In this document: positions 16,971 through 24,320 of the stretch, piece by piece
Layout of the letters: each line of letters starts with the position of its first letter
How positions within the stretch are numbered: position 1 is the first letter of the stretch
DNA from: JBFLXN01 sp040755715 [NCBI: Candidatus Edwardsbacteria bacterium]
GTDB taxonomy: Bacteria; Edwardsbacteria; AC1; JBFLXN01
Direction of reading: 5' to 3'
DNA length: 27,402 bases
Assembly (NCBI GenBank): GCA_040755715.1
Contig: JBFLXN010000013.1
Span: 1-27,402 of the forward strand
Translations under genes and position numbers: made by a program
The notes under the pieces: model-generated
What the model was told of the DNA's origin: nothing
Seen by the model: the letters and a program-made list of their open reading frames with translations, nothing else
The model's database searches: none

Positions 16971-17744
16971 ATGAAGCCACATTTTGAATACATCGGGGAA
17001 AAGGTACTAAATTCCTTTGAATACTTAGGTGGAGTCTTTGTGCTTCTGGCTCGGATTATAGCAGCTCTGCCCAAGTGTCTTAAATATTTTCATCTGACTG
17101 TCTATCAAATGATGTTTATGGGAGTTAATTCACTTCCTTTAGTGGTTTTCACCTCTATTTTTACGGGGATGGTTTCAGCCATTCAGGCTAACTATCAATT
17201 AGGGGGGAGGGCTCCTTTAATCTACATCGGTATGGGAATATGTAAGGCTGTTCTTACTGAATTGGGGCCAGTTCTTACCGCTCTGGTTGTTACTGGAAGG
17301 GTAGGAGCCGCTATTGCAGCAGAGTTGGGCACAATGAGAGTGACGGAACAAATTGATGCCTTAGAAAGTCTGGCGATTGACCCTATTCATTATCTAGTTT
17401 TGCCCCGTTTTTTAGCCGGAGCAATTATGATTCCTGTCCTAACTATCTTTGCTATTCTCGTTGCACTTTTAGGTGGCTGGTTAGTTTCTATTTTATCCCT
17501 CAGTATCAGCACTCAACTCTATCTTGATGGACTGCGACTTTACTTTTATAAAAGAGATTTGATTGGTGGGCTTGTTAAGGCGGTTTTCTTTGGCATTATC
17601 ATCGCTACTATGGGATGTTATCACGGTTTTAAGACTCGGGGGGGGGCAGAAGGGGTTGGAAGAGCTACTACCGAAGCGGTTGTTTCCTCAGCGGTGTTGA
17701 TTCTCATCTTTGACTACCTAGTTTCTTCTCTGATTTTTGGCTGA
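16971..17744 (+). CDS. mlaE: MlaE-family ABC transporter permease
   Basis: A 257-residue inner-membrane permease of the MlaE/YrbE family, which moves phospholipids between the membranes of diderm bacteria. It has several hydrophobic helices and the family's central block TELGPVLTALVVTGRVGAAIAAELGTM followed by VTEQIDALESLAIDPI. The end TRGGAEGVGRATTEAVV is also typical. ATG 16971 is chosen as it starts the family-like part; an upstream in-frame start at 16932 would add repeat-encoded hydrophobic residues. The ATPase partner mlaF follows after an inserted IVP gene, and no MlaD (MCE) gene is adjacent. Confidence 0.9.
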   Translation: MKPHFEYIGEKVLNSFEYLGGVFVLLARIIAALPKCLKYFHLTVYQMMFMGVNSLPLVVFTSIFTGMVSAIQANYQLGGRAPLIYIGMGICKAVLTELGPVLTALVVTGRVGAAIAAELGTMRVTEQIDALESLAIDPIHYLVLPRFLAGAIMIPVLTIFAILVALLGGWLVSILSLSISTQLYLDGLRLYFYKRDLIGGLVKAVFFGIIIATMGCYHGFKTRGGAEGVGRATTEAVVSSAVLILIFDYLVSSLIFG

Positions 17745-17841
17745 GGGTTTGTTGGGTTTGTTGGGTTTATTGGGTTTATTGGGTTCATTGGGTTTGTTGG
17801 GTTTATTGGGTTTATTGGGTTCATTGGGTTTGCCGGGTTCC
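17745..17841. repeat. Tandem 9-base GGGTTTRTT array, left arm around IVP gene 3
   Basis: About eleven units of GGGTTTGTT/GGGTTTATT/GGGTTCATT start right after the mlaE stop. A 36-base higher-order unit occurs twice exactly (17754-17789 and 17790-17825). The array is inverted relative to 18237-18286, so the two can pair around the IVP gene. Confidence 0.92.
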
Positions 17842-17864
17842 TATAGTTTGCTTTGAGGTGAAAG

Positions 17865-18290
17865 ATGAAAATTAAAAGGTTTGAGGATTTGCAAGCCTGG
17901 CAAGAGGCGAGAAGATTAGTCAATATGGTTTACAAGGCTATCAACGATAGCGAAAAGTTTAGAAAAGATTTTACTCTTAAGAATCAGACCACTGATGCGG
18001 CTATTTCAGCAATGTCTAATATTGCTGAAGGATTTGCCAGACATTCTAATAAAGAATTTGTCCAATTTCTATTTATTTCCAAGGCCTCGGCAGCTGAAGT
18101 ACAAAGTCTCTTTTATGTTGCTTTGGATCAAAATTATGTGTCCACTGAGGTTTTTCAAACTGTCTATCAACAAGCAGAAAAAGTTTCTAAAATAGATTCT
18201 GGCTTAATCACTTATTTGCTTAGCAAAAAGAGTCAACCCAACAAACCCAACAAACCCAACAAACTTAACAAACCCAATAAACCCAAATGA
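17865..18290 (+). CDS. Four-helix-bundle protein, S23/IVP family (copy 3), with NKP tail
   Basis: A 141-residue IVP/S23 protein of the same subfamily as copy 1: FEDLQAWQEARRLVNMVYKA, TDAAISAMSNIAEGFARHSN and KASAAEVQSLFYVALDQNYV. ATG 17865 has GAGGTG shortly upstream. The bundle domain ends near YLLSKKS; the remaining residues form a tail of Asn-Lys-Pro repeats encoded by the right inverted array (CCCAACAAA units). The stop TGA overlaps the mlaF ATG as ATGA, so translation of IVP and mlaF is coupled. Insertion between mlaE and mlaF, which normally adjoin, suggests it arrived as a unit with its arms. Function unknown; a nucleic acid or rRNA link is inferred from the family only. Confidence 0.9.
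   Translation: MKIKRFEDLQAWQEARRLVNMVYKAINDSEKFRKDFTLKNQTTDAAISAMSNIAEGFARHSNKEFVQFLFISKASAAEVQSLFYVALDQNYVSTEVFQTVYQQAEKVSKIDSGLITYLLSKKSQPNKPNKPNKLNKPNKPK
18237..18286. repeat. Tandem 9-base CCCAACAAA array, right arm around IVP gene 3
   Basis: Five units (CCCAACAAA three times, CTTAACAAA, CCCAATAAA) plus CCCAA. It is coding for the IVP tail and ends one base before the mlaF ATG. It is complementary to the array at 17745-17841. Confidence 0.92.
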
Positions 18291-19015
18291 TTGAAATCCA
18301 AAATCTCTATAAAAAATTTCATCGCCAGAAGGTTTTGCAAGGCGTAAACCTTACCATTGAGAGAGGCGAAACTCTCGTAATTATTGGGCGAAGTGGTTGT
18401 GGTAAGAGTGTGCTCCTGAAACATCTGATTGGACTGTTGAAACCAGACCACGGGTCAATTTTAGTGGATGGAGTTGATGTGGCTGAGGTCAATAAGTCAG
18501 AATTATTTGAACTGCGCCGGCGTTTCGGGATGCTCTTTCAAGGCTCGGCACTCTTTGATTCAATGACCGTGGGCGAAAATGTCGGATTGGGACTTCAGGA
18601 ACACACAGATTTGTCACTAACTAAAATTTCTGAGATGGTGAAAGAGAAACTGGCGTTAGTCGGTCTTATTGGAGTGGAGAATATGCGTCCGGCTGAACTT
18701 TCCGGAGGGATGAAGAAACGGGTTGGCTTAGCCAGGGCGATTGCGATGGAACCAGAGTATATTCTCTATGATGAGCCGACTACAGGACTTGACCCAATTA
18801 TGGCTGACCAAATCAATAATCTCATTATAGAGTTAAGGAAGAAGTTAGGTATTACCTCCATTGCTGTAACTCATGATATGGTGAGTGCTTATAAGATTGC
18901 CGACAGGATTGCTATGCTTCACGAGGGGAAGGTAATTTATATTGGAACACCTGAAGAGATTCAAAAAGCGGATAACCCACTAGTTCAACAGTTTATCAGA
19001 GGAGAGGCAGACTAG
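18287..19015 (+). CDS. mlaF: MlaF-family ABC transporter ATPase
   Basis: A 242-residue ATPase that powers the MlaE permease in phospholipid transport. Walker A is GRSGCGKS (34-41), followed by the Q-loop region MLFQGSALFDSMTVGENV, signature LSGGMKKRVGLARA, Walker B ILYDEPTTGLDP and switch His in AVTHDM. This set, especially the FDSMTVGENV segment, is typical of MlaF. The start overlaps the IVP stop by 4 bases; no independent ribosome site is evident because the upstream sequence is the CCCAACAAA array, so expression may depend on coupling with the IVP gene. Confidence 0.93.
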   Translation: MIEIQNLYKKFHRQKVLQGVNLTIERGETLVIIGRSGCGKSVLLKHLIGLLKPDHGSILVDGVDVAEVNKSELFELRRRFGMLFQGSALFDSMTVGENVGLGLQEHTDLSLTKISEMVKEKLALVGLIGVENMRPAELSGGMKKRVGLARAIAMEPEYILYDEPTTGLDPIMADQINNLIIELRKKLGITSIAVTHDMVSAYKIADRIAMLHEGKVIYIGTPEEIQKADNPLVQQFIRGEAD

Positions 19016-19058
19016 AAATCCAAAATCCAAAATCCAAATTCCAAATCTCAAAATCCAC
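19016..19058. repeat. Tandem AAATCCA words
   Basis: The 44-base gap between mlaF and the GT9 gene is made almost only of AAATCCAAAATCC-type words. No inverted partner is visible, and no ribosome site is seen before the GT9 ATG at 19060. Confidence 0.8.
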
Positions 19059-19059
19059 T

Positions 19060-20163
19060 ATGGAGTTAAAATTAGATTGTCGCTATTTTAAGGGGGAGAA
19101 ACCTTGCCTCTATAAAACGCGGTGTCAGGGTTGCACTCATTATTTTCCTATGAGACCAAAAGTCTTAATCATCAAATTAGGAGCACCCGGGGATGTCTTG
19201 CGGACAACTCCCCTTCTTAAGGGATTGAAGAAGAAGTATCAAAATGTTTATATTGTCTGGTTGACAGAAACAGATGCGGTGGAACTCTTAAATAATAACT
19301 ACCTTATTGATAGAGTTTTGAAATATAGCCTGGAGTCGGTTTTACGCCTTCAGATTGAAAAATTTGATATCTTGCTCTGTTTGGATAAAGAAATTAAGGC
19401 TACTGCTTTAGCTTCATTAGTGAAAGCAGATAAAAAGATTGGTTTTGGGCTCGGTGAAGAAGGCAATATATTTCCTCTAAATGCAAGCTCAGAATATGCC
19501 TTTCAATTAGGAATCTCTGACGAACTAAAGTTTAGAAGCAATCAAAAGACCTATCAGGAGATTATCTTTGAAATGGCAGGTTTGAAATATCATAAAGAGC
19601 CATATATTTTTAGGCTGGAGAAGGAAGAAAAAAAATTTGCCCAAGATTTTCTTAGAAACAAAAGGGTTCGTGCTGGAGACCTGTTGATTGGACTGAACAC
19701 TGGCTGTGGGGAAGCATTTGCTACCAAGAAGTGGCAATTAGAAAGGTTTTGTGAATTGGCAGAAAGACTGCATCAGAAGCTAAAGGCGAAAGTAGTTTTA
19801 TTGGGTGGACCAGAGGAAAGAGAGAGGAATGAAGAGATTAAGGAGAAAGTCAAGATACCCATAATTGATACTGGGTGTGAAAATACCCTCCGCCAATTTG
19901 CCAGTTTGATTAACTGCTGTAATCTCATAGTAAGTGGGGATACGACTGCAATGCATTTGGCTATTGCTTTAAAAAGACCAGTAGTCGCTTTATTCGGTCC
20001 CACCTGTTCTCAAGAGATAGACCTTTATGGTAAAGGAAAGAAAATTGTAGCCGATGTGAAGTGTGCTCCTTGCTATAAAGCCAAATGCAAAAAAATGGAT
20101 TGCATGCAAAATATCACTGTAGAACAAGTATTCACTGCCATTGGTGAATTGATAAGAAGGTAG
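19060..20163 (+). CDS. Glycosyltransferase family 9 with Cys-rich ends
   Basis: A 367-residue heptosyltransferase-type GT9 that would add a sugar to a lipid A core or similar surface glycan. Family parts are VLIIKLGAPGDVLRTTPLLKGL (N-terminal acceptor domain), VVLLGGPEERERNEEI and the nucleotide-sugar block INCCNLIVSGDTTAMHLAIAL...RPVVALFGPT. Unusual is an N-terminal extension with cysteines (DCRYFKGEKPC...CQGCTHYFP) and a C-terminal CAPCYKAKCKKMDCM group, which could bind a metal. It opens a tightly packed cluster that runs to 26463. ATG 19060 follows a tandem word repeat; an internal ATG before RPKVLI could also serve, but the Cys motif looks conserved-like. Confidence 0.87.
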   Translation: MELKLDCRYFKGEKPCLYKTRCQGCTHYFPMRPKVLIIKLGAPGDVLRTTPLLKGLKKKYQNVYIVWLTETDAVELLNNNYLIDRVLKYSLESVLRLQIEKFDILLCLDKEIKATALASLVKADKKIGFGLGEEGNIFPLNASSEYAFQLGISDELKFRSNQKTYQEIIFEMAGLKYHKEPYIFRLEKEEKKFAQDFLRNKRVRAGDLLIGLNTGCGEAFATKKWQLERFCELAERLHQKLKAKVVLLGGPEERERNEEIKEKVKIPIIDTGCENTLRQFASLINCCNLIVSGDTTAMHLAIALKRPVVALFGPTCSQEIDLYGKGKKIVADVKCAPCYKAKCKKMDCMQNITVEQVFTAIGELIRR

Positions 20164-20179
20164 GCACAAGGAGGATTCT

Positions 20180-21082
20180 TTGCTGAATTGCAGTATGGGA
20201 ATTACAGCCTACAATGAAGAGGCAAACATTGGACAGTTATTAGAGGCACTGCAAAAGCAAAGATTAGTCAATGTCTCTATTGACGAAATTATTGTCGTCG
20301 CCAGCGGTTGCACTAATGGAACAGTCAAAATAGTGAAAAATTACAAGATGAAAGATAAAAAGGTAAAACTTCTGATTCAGGAGAAGAGAGAAGGAAAGGC
20401 TTCAGCTATCAATCTCTTTATAAAATCAGCCAAAACAGACTTGTTAGTTTTGGAATGTGGAGATACATTACCTTATGAGGATACGGTTGAGCACCTCGTT
20501 AGCCCTTTCAGTGATTCCCGGATTGGGATGACTTCTGCTCATATCCTCCCCGTGAATAAAACAGAGACTTTTATGGGTTTTTATGTCAACCTCTTCTGGA
20601 AGTTACATCACCAGATAGCCACTCGCTCTTTTAAGGGCGGAGAAATGGTGGCCTTCCGAAAGGTCATTGAGGGAATTCCTTCGGATACCGCTACCGATGA
20701 GACTTGGATTGCGCTTCTATTGAAAGAAAAAGGTTACAAGTTGCTTTATGTGCCAGAAGCAAGAGTGAGAAATCGGGGGCCAGAAAGCATCACCGACTTT
20801 CTAAAAGTGAGACGGCGTCAGCTCATCGGCTATTTACATCTCAAACACTTATGGCCATCCGCAGAATTACCAGAGACAATGAATAATCTTTTGGTCTTAA
20901 AACTTTTGTTAAAAGAAACAAAATGGAATCTGAGGTCAACACTTTTTACACTAGGAGCTGTTGGTCTGGAACTTTTAGGTCGTATTCTGGCGACTTATGA
21001 TTGGTATTTGAGAAAACATAACCCTTATATCTGGGAAATTGCCCCCAGCACAAAAACTATAACAAAACAATGTCTAAGATAA
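20180..21082 (+). CDS. Family 2 glycosyltransferase
   Basis: A 300-residue GT-A fold glycosyltransferase. It has the N-terminal nucleotide-binding motif GITAYNEEANIGQLLEAL, the EIIVVASGCTNGT segment, a KREGKASAIN motif, and TDETWIALLLKEKG with the catalytic acidic pair followed by RRRQLIGYLH. The usual D-x-D is replaced by ECGDT (LLVLECGDTLPYED), so metal binding may differ. The C-terminus has a hydrophobic segment (LGAVGLELLGRILATY) that may attach it to the membrane. TTG 20180 is chosen because AAGGAGG ends 5 bases upstream (20168-20174); ATG 20195 is the alternative. It overlaps the next gene by 13 bases. Confidence 0.87.
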   Translation: MLNCSMGITAYNEEANIGQLLEALQKQRLVNVSIDEIIVVASGCTNGTVKIVKNYKMKDKKVKLLIQEKREGKASAINLFIKSAKTDLLVLECGDTLPYEDTVEHLVSPFSDSRIGMTSAHILPVNKTETFMGFYVNLFWKLHHQIATRSFKGGEMVAFRKVIEGIPSDTATDETWIALLLKEKGYKLLYVPEARVRNRGPESITDFLKVRRRQLIGYLHLKHLWPSAELPETMNNLLVLKLLLKETKWNLRSTLFTLGAVGLELLGRILATYDWYLRKHNPYIWEIAPSTKTITKQCLR

Positions 21083-22212
21083 CTTCAAAACTTTTGGGTT
21101 ATAAACTTTTCAGGCAATTTGGTAGACCCCATCTTCTCCCTGTAAATTTGACAGTTAGTGTTACTTATCATTGTAATTCTCGTTGTAAGACCTGTAATAT
21201 CTGGAGAAAAAAGGTTTACCTTGCTAAAATTGAGAATCCATCCCCCTCCCAGACCTTACCGGCAGAGTCCTCTAATGAGGTAAGAGAATTTACTCCTGAA
21301 GAATTTGAGAAGACATTCTTGTCTCTGGGGAAGACTCCCCATTGGATTACCTTCAGCGGTGGAGAACCATTTTTGCGCCATGATTTTTTAGAAATTTGTA
21401 AGATAGCTTACCGTTATTGTCGGCCGAAAGTGATTACCATTCCCACCAATGGAACTTTGCCCAAAGTCATTTCTGACACAGCGGCAGAAATCTGCAGCTT
21501 ATGCCCGGAGACAAAGATTATTCTCAACTGCTCCATAGATGAGATTGGAGAAAGACACGACGAAATTCGGGGTATTGAAGGTAACTATGAACAAGTTTTA
21601 GAAACCTATCAAAGACTTAGAAATCTTGACTGCCCCAACTTAACTATTGGCATCGGAACAGTAATTTCTACTTTTAATGTAGATAGGTTTCCTGTCGTTT
21701 ACGAAGAAGTAATGAGACTTGCTCCAGATTCTTATGTAACCGAGATAGCCGAGGAAAGAGAAGAATTGGATACTATAGGAGCCGATATTGTGCCTCCTTT
21801 GAATAAATATGTAAAGGCTGTTGATTTTCTCTTAATGAAACTTAAGACCCAGAAATTTGTTGGTCTGCCCAAAATCATTCAATCCTTTCGGAAGGAATAT
21901 TACTGTCTGGTAAAAAGGGTGTTGAGAGAAAAAAGACAGGCTATTCCCTGCTATGCCGGTTATGCCTCAGCCCACATTACTCCTCACGGTGAGATTTGGG
22001 CTTGTTGTGTTAAGGCTCAAGTATTAGGAGACCTGAGAGAAGCGGATTATAATTTTCGCCAGCTCTGGGTTAGTGAAAAGGCAGAGGAGGTGAGAAAAGA
22101 TATAAAAGATAAACAATGTTATTGTCCCTTAGCTAATGTTAGTTATACTAATATGCTCTGTCACTGGCAAACACTTTTAAGGATAGGAAGCAATCTCTTT
22201 TTTAGAGAGTGA
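21070..22212 (+). CDS. Radical SAM protein with C-terminal Cys domain
   Basis: A 380-residue radical SAM enzyme. The cluster motif is CNSRCKTCNIW, followed by ITFSGGEPFLRHDFLEI, TIPTNGTLP and a SPASM-like end with CYAGYASAHITPHGEIWACC, then CYCPLANVSY and MLCHW, which likely binds an auxiliary cluster. Relatives are found among genes for lipid or sugar modification. A stretch after the Cys motif (IENPSPSQTLPAESSNEV) is low complexity and may be an insertion. The start overlaps the previous GT2 gene. Its substrate is unknown; context suggests a modification of a glycan or its lipid carrier. Confidence 0.85.
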   Translation: MSKITSKLLGYKLFRQFGRPHLLPVNLTVSVTYHCNSRCKTCNIWRKKVYLAKIENPSPSQTLPAESSNEVREFTPEEFEKTFLSLGKTPHWITFSGGEPFLRHDFLEICKIAYRYCRPKVITIPTNGTLPKVISDTAAEICSLCPETKIILNCSIDEIGERHDEIRGIEGNYEQVLETYQRLRNLDCPNLTIGIGTVISTFNVDRFPVVYEEVMRLAPDSYVTEIAEEREELDTIGADIVPPLNKYVKAVDFLLMKLKTQKFVGLPKIIQSFRKEYYCLVKRVLREKRQAIPCYAGYASAHITPHGEIWACCVKAQVLGDLREADYNFRQLWVSEKAEEVRKDIKDKQCYCPLANVSYTNMLCHWQTLLRIGSNLFFRE

Positions 22213-22221
22213 CTCTTGGCC

Positions 22222-23187
22222 ATGAGAATATTAAAGAGTTCTTTCGCCTTGTTAATTTGGATAATATTGTCTATTTTGGCTAATCTTTTTATTTTATCCG
22301 TTTTTTTAAAGAATTTAATTAAAGTCCAAAATAGAAAGGTATTAGAAGTTGCTGACAATCCAAATGAACAGTTGGTTAGATTCATAGAAAGGAGTCTCAG
22401 CCAAGTGCCTTTAGATTTGGACGAAGGATTGGGTACAGTTTACGAACGAAGGGTGATGCAAAATTTCCTTAGCCGTCTTCAAGAAGAATACGGGATTAGA
22501 ATAGTTCTGGAATCGCCTGCTGACGGAATTAGCGGGATGCCCGGTCTAAATAGTTTAGAGTTTGGAAAGAGAAAAGGAGAGGTAATCTTGAGCAGTCCTT
22601 CTTTGAAACTTTTAACCAAAGTTAGAGTTATTTGGGAGAAGGAAGAAACTATGGACAAGGTTCAACTGATTCAAAGCGAAGTAAATCTTTTTCCTTTTTC
22701 TTCTAACTCTTTTGATTTGGTTTGGAATTTTTGTATCCTGGAACGGTTTTTTAGACCAGAGGTGTTTGTAAGTGAGATGAAACGTGTCTCTCGTCAATAC
22801 ATTCTTTTAGTTATCCAAAATCGCTACAATGTGGGAACTATTTTGCATAGAGTCTATCATCGTTTTATGGGTCAGGTCTGGGATCATGGCTATTCTCAAC
22901 AGATGAGATTAAAGACACTGCGCCAAATAGCCCAAAATTGTAATTTAAAAATTTTGGAGATAGGGGCTATTGATACTCCTCCCTCAATGGACACATGGGA
23001 TATGCCACTGCGGGGGGAATTAAAAAGAGTTATGTCTCTTTTAGGAAAAGAGTGGAAATGGAAAGCAACTTCTAAAAAGGAGAAGTCAAGATTTTTAGGT
23101 TTTCTGATGAGACTGGAAAGAGATCTTCCCCACTGGTTCAATCTATTTCAAACTCATCACCTCTATCTCTTGGCTCAAAAAGGTTGA
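22222..23187 (+). CDS. Membrane-anchored methyltransferase-like protein
   Basis: A 321-residue protein with an N-terminal membrane helix (FALLIWIILSILANLFILSV) and a domain resembling class I SAM-dependent methyltransferases. The Gly-rich site reads VLESPADGISGMPGLNSLEF and the post-motif SSNSFDLVWNFCILERFFRPE corresponds to the usual DLV(W/I)...(V/L)LEH region. It lacks a perfect E/D-x-G-x-G motif, so activity is an inference. ATG 22222 is preferred; TTG 22216 in frame is possible. It sits between the radical SAM and DUF362 genes with gaps under 10 bases. Confidence 0.65.
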   Translation: MRILKSSFALLIWIILSILANLFILSVFLKNLIKVQNRKVLEVADNPNEQLVRFIERSLSQVPLDLDEGLGTVYERRVMQNFLSRLQEEYGIRIVLESPADGISGMPGLNSLEFGKRKGEVILSSPSLKLLTKVRVIWEKEETMDKVQLIQSEVNLFPFSSNSFDLVWNFCILERFFRPEVFVSEMKRVSRQYILLVIQNRYNVGTILHRVYHRFMGQVWDHGYSQQMRLKTLRQIAQNCNLKILEIGAIDTPPSMDTWDMPLRGELKRVMSLLGKEWKWKATSKKEKSRFLGFLMRLERDLPHWFNLFQTHHLYLLAQKG

Positions 23188-23193
23188 TAAGAT

Positions 23194-24315
23194 TTGAGCA
23201 TAGTTTATCTTCTGAAGACTCGCACTGTTAAGCCTCTCCGTCAGATTTTAGAGACGATAGAAAAGGAGACTATCTCTCAACCAATTCTCCTTAAACCCAA
23301 TATCGTCTGTCCGGCTAAAGCCAAAAGGGGTATCGTAACTGAGCCTTTGTTGGTAAAAGAGGTGATTAGATATTTCAAAGAGAGGGGGGCACATCACTTC
23401 ATAATTGCGGAATCTCCCGGCCTCGGTGTTAAAGCCAAAGAGACCTTTGCCATTAGTGGTTATACCACTTTAGCCAAAGAAGAAGGGGCAGATTTGCTGG
23501 ATTTAAATACCGCCCCCACAAAAACTCTAAACTGGGAATTTGGTGAAATTGAAATCCCTCAGATAGTTTTAGAGTCATATTATATCAATTTAGCTAAGTT
23601 GAAGACACATATTAACACTATGGTTTCTTTGAGTTTAAAAAATCAAAAGGGACTCTTAAAATCATCAGAAAAAAAGCATTTTCACCAGTTAGGACTTCAT
23701 GCTCCCATTGCCTCTTTGGCTCAATTAGTAAAGCCCCAATTAACGATAATTGATGGTCTGGTAGGCCTACAGGGAGATGGACCGCTTTTCTCTGGCAAAA
23801 AGATAAACTCTCAACTAATAGTGGTAAGTAAAGATATGGTGGCAGCTGATGCGGTTGCCTGCCGAGTGATGGGAATTGAACCTATAAAAGTAAAACATCT
23901 CTGGTTGAGCTATCAGAAAGGGGTGGGAGATATTAATCCCCAGATTGAGGGAAATGAAATTGAGAGGATTAAACAAAACTTTTTGAAGCCCAAGGAGGAC
24001 TGTTTTCAGTTCGGCCGATTTAAAAATTGGCGTAATCCTTATTCTTGCACTATGTGTGGAATTTCTCTGCGAGCCGCTTTAGAGATGATTATAAAATCAC
24101 CACTTCTTTGGTCTTCCTGTTTGCCCAAACTGATAGATGGAATATGGGGAAAAGGGATTGACTTTATTTCTGGATTGGAGGCAAAAATCCCGCCGACTAA
24201 AGGTCAGATTTATTGTTTAGGAGATTGCACGAAGGAAATTGCTCAAAGGCATCACCTGATTTATGTAGAAGGATGTCCACCAGCCCCAAGTAAGATCGTG
24301 GAGGCCTTACGTTAA
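23194..24315 (+). CDS. DUF362 family protein
   Basis: A 373-residue protein of the DUF362 family. Recognisable parts are PILLKPNIVCPAKAKRGIVT, HHFIIAESPGLG, INLAKLKTHINTMVSLSLKN with QKGLL, LTIIDGLVGLQGDGP and DMVAADAVACRVMGI. DUF362 proteins are often fused to ferredoxin domains; here the C-terminus instead carries a sparse cysteine set (YSCTMCGISL, YCLGDCTKE, VEGCPPAP). The biochemical role of the family is not established. TTG 23194 is used as start, 6 bases after the previous stop. Its place among radical SAM genes suggests electron delivery or iron-sulfur work, which is inference. Confidence 0.82.
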   Translation: MSIVYLLKTRTVKPLRQILETIEKETISQPILLKPNIVCPAKAKRGIVTEPLLVKEVIRYFKERGAHHFIIAESPGLGVKAKETFAISGYTTLAKEEGADLLDLNTAPTKTLNWEFGEIEIPQIVLESYYINLAKLKTHINTMVSLSLKNQKGLLKSSEKKHFHQLGLHAPIASLAQLVKPQLTIIDGLVGLQGDGPLFSGKKINSQLIVVSKDMVAADAVACRVMGIEPIKVKHLWLSYQKGVGDINPQIEGNEIERIKQNFLKPKEDCFQFGRFKNWRNPYSCTMCGISLRAALEMIIKSPLLWSSCLPKLIDGIWGKGIDFISGLEAKIPPTKGQIYCLGDCTKEIAQRHHLIYVEGCPPAPSKIVEALR

Positions 24316-24320
24316 ATGTT

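Noticed and set aside
17714-17923. Minus-strand reading frame of NP repeats opposite the mlaE-IVP gap
   Set aside because: It is only the complement of the GGGTTTATT array plus the end of mlaE; a tandem unit divisible by three stays open in several frames without being a gene.
17745-18286. CRISPR-like look of the 9-base arrays
   Set aside because: There are no unique spacers between units and no cas genes; the units are contiguous tandem repeats.
7217-18290. IVP genes as a sign of a nearby 23S rRNA gene or a diversity-generating retroelement
   Set aside because: No rRNA sequence, reverse transcriptase or template repeat is visible in the window; the flanks are ordinary protein genes.
21240-21295. 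Possible palindromic insertion in the radical SAM gene (CTTACC / GGTAAG)
   Set aside because: Only six bases pair clearly around a weak interior; not strong enough compared with the GH57, UDG and dnaB cases.
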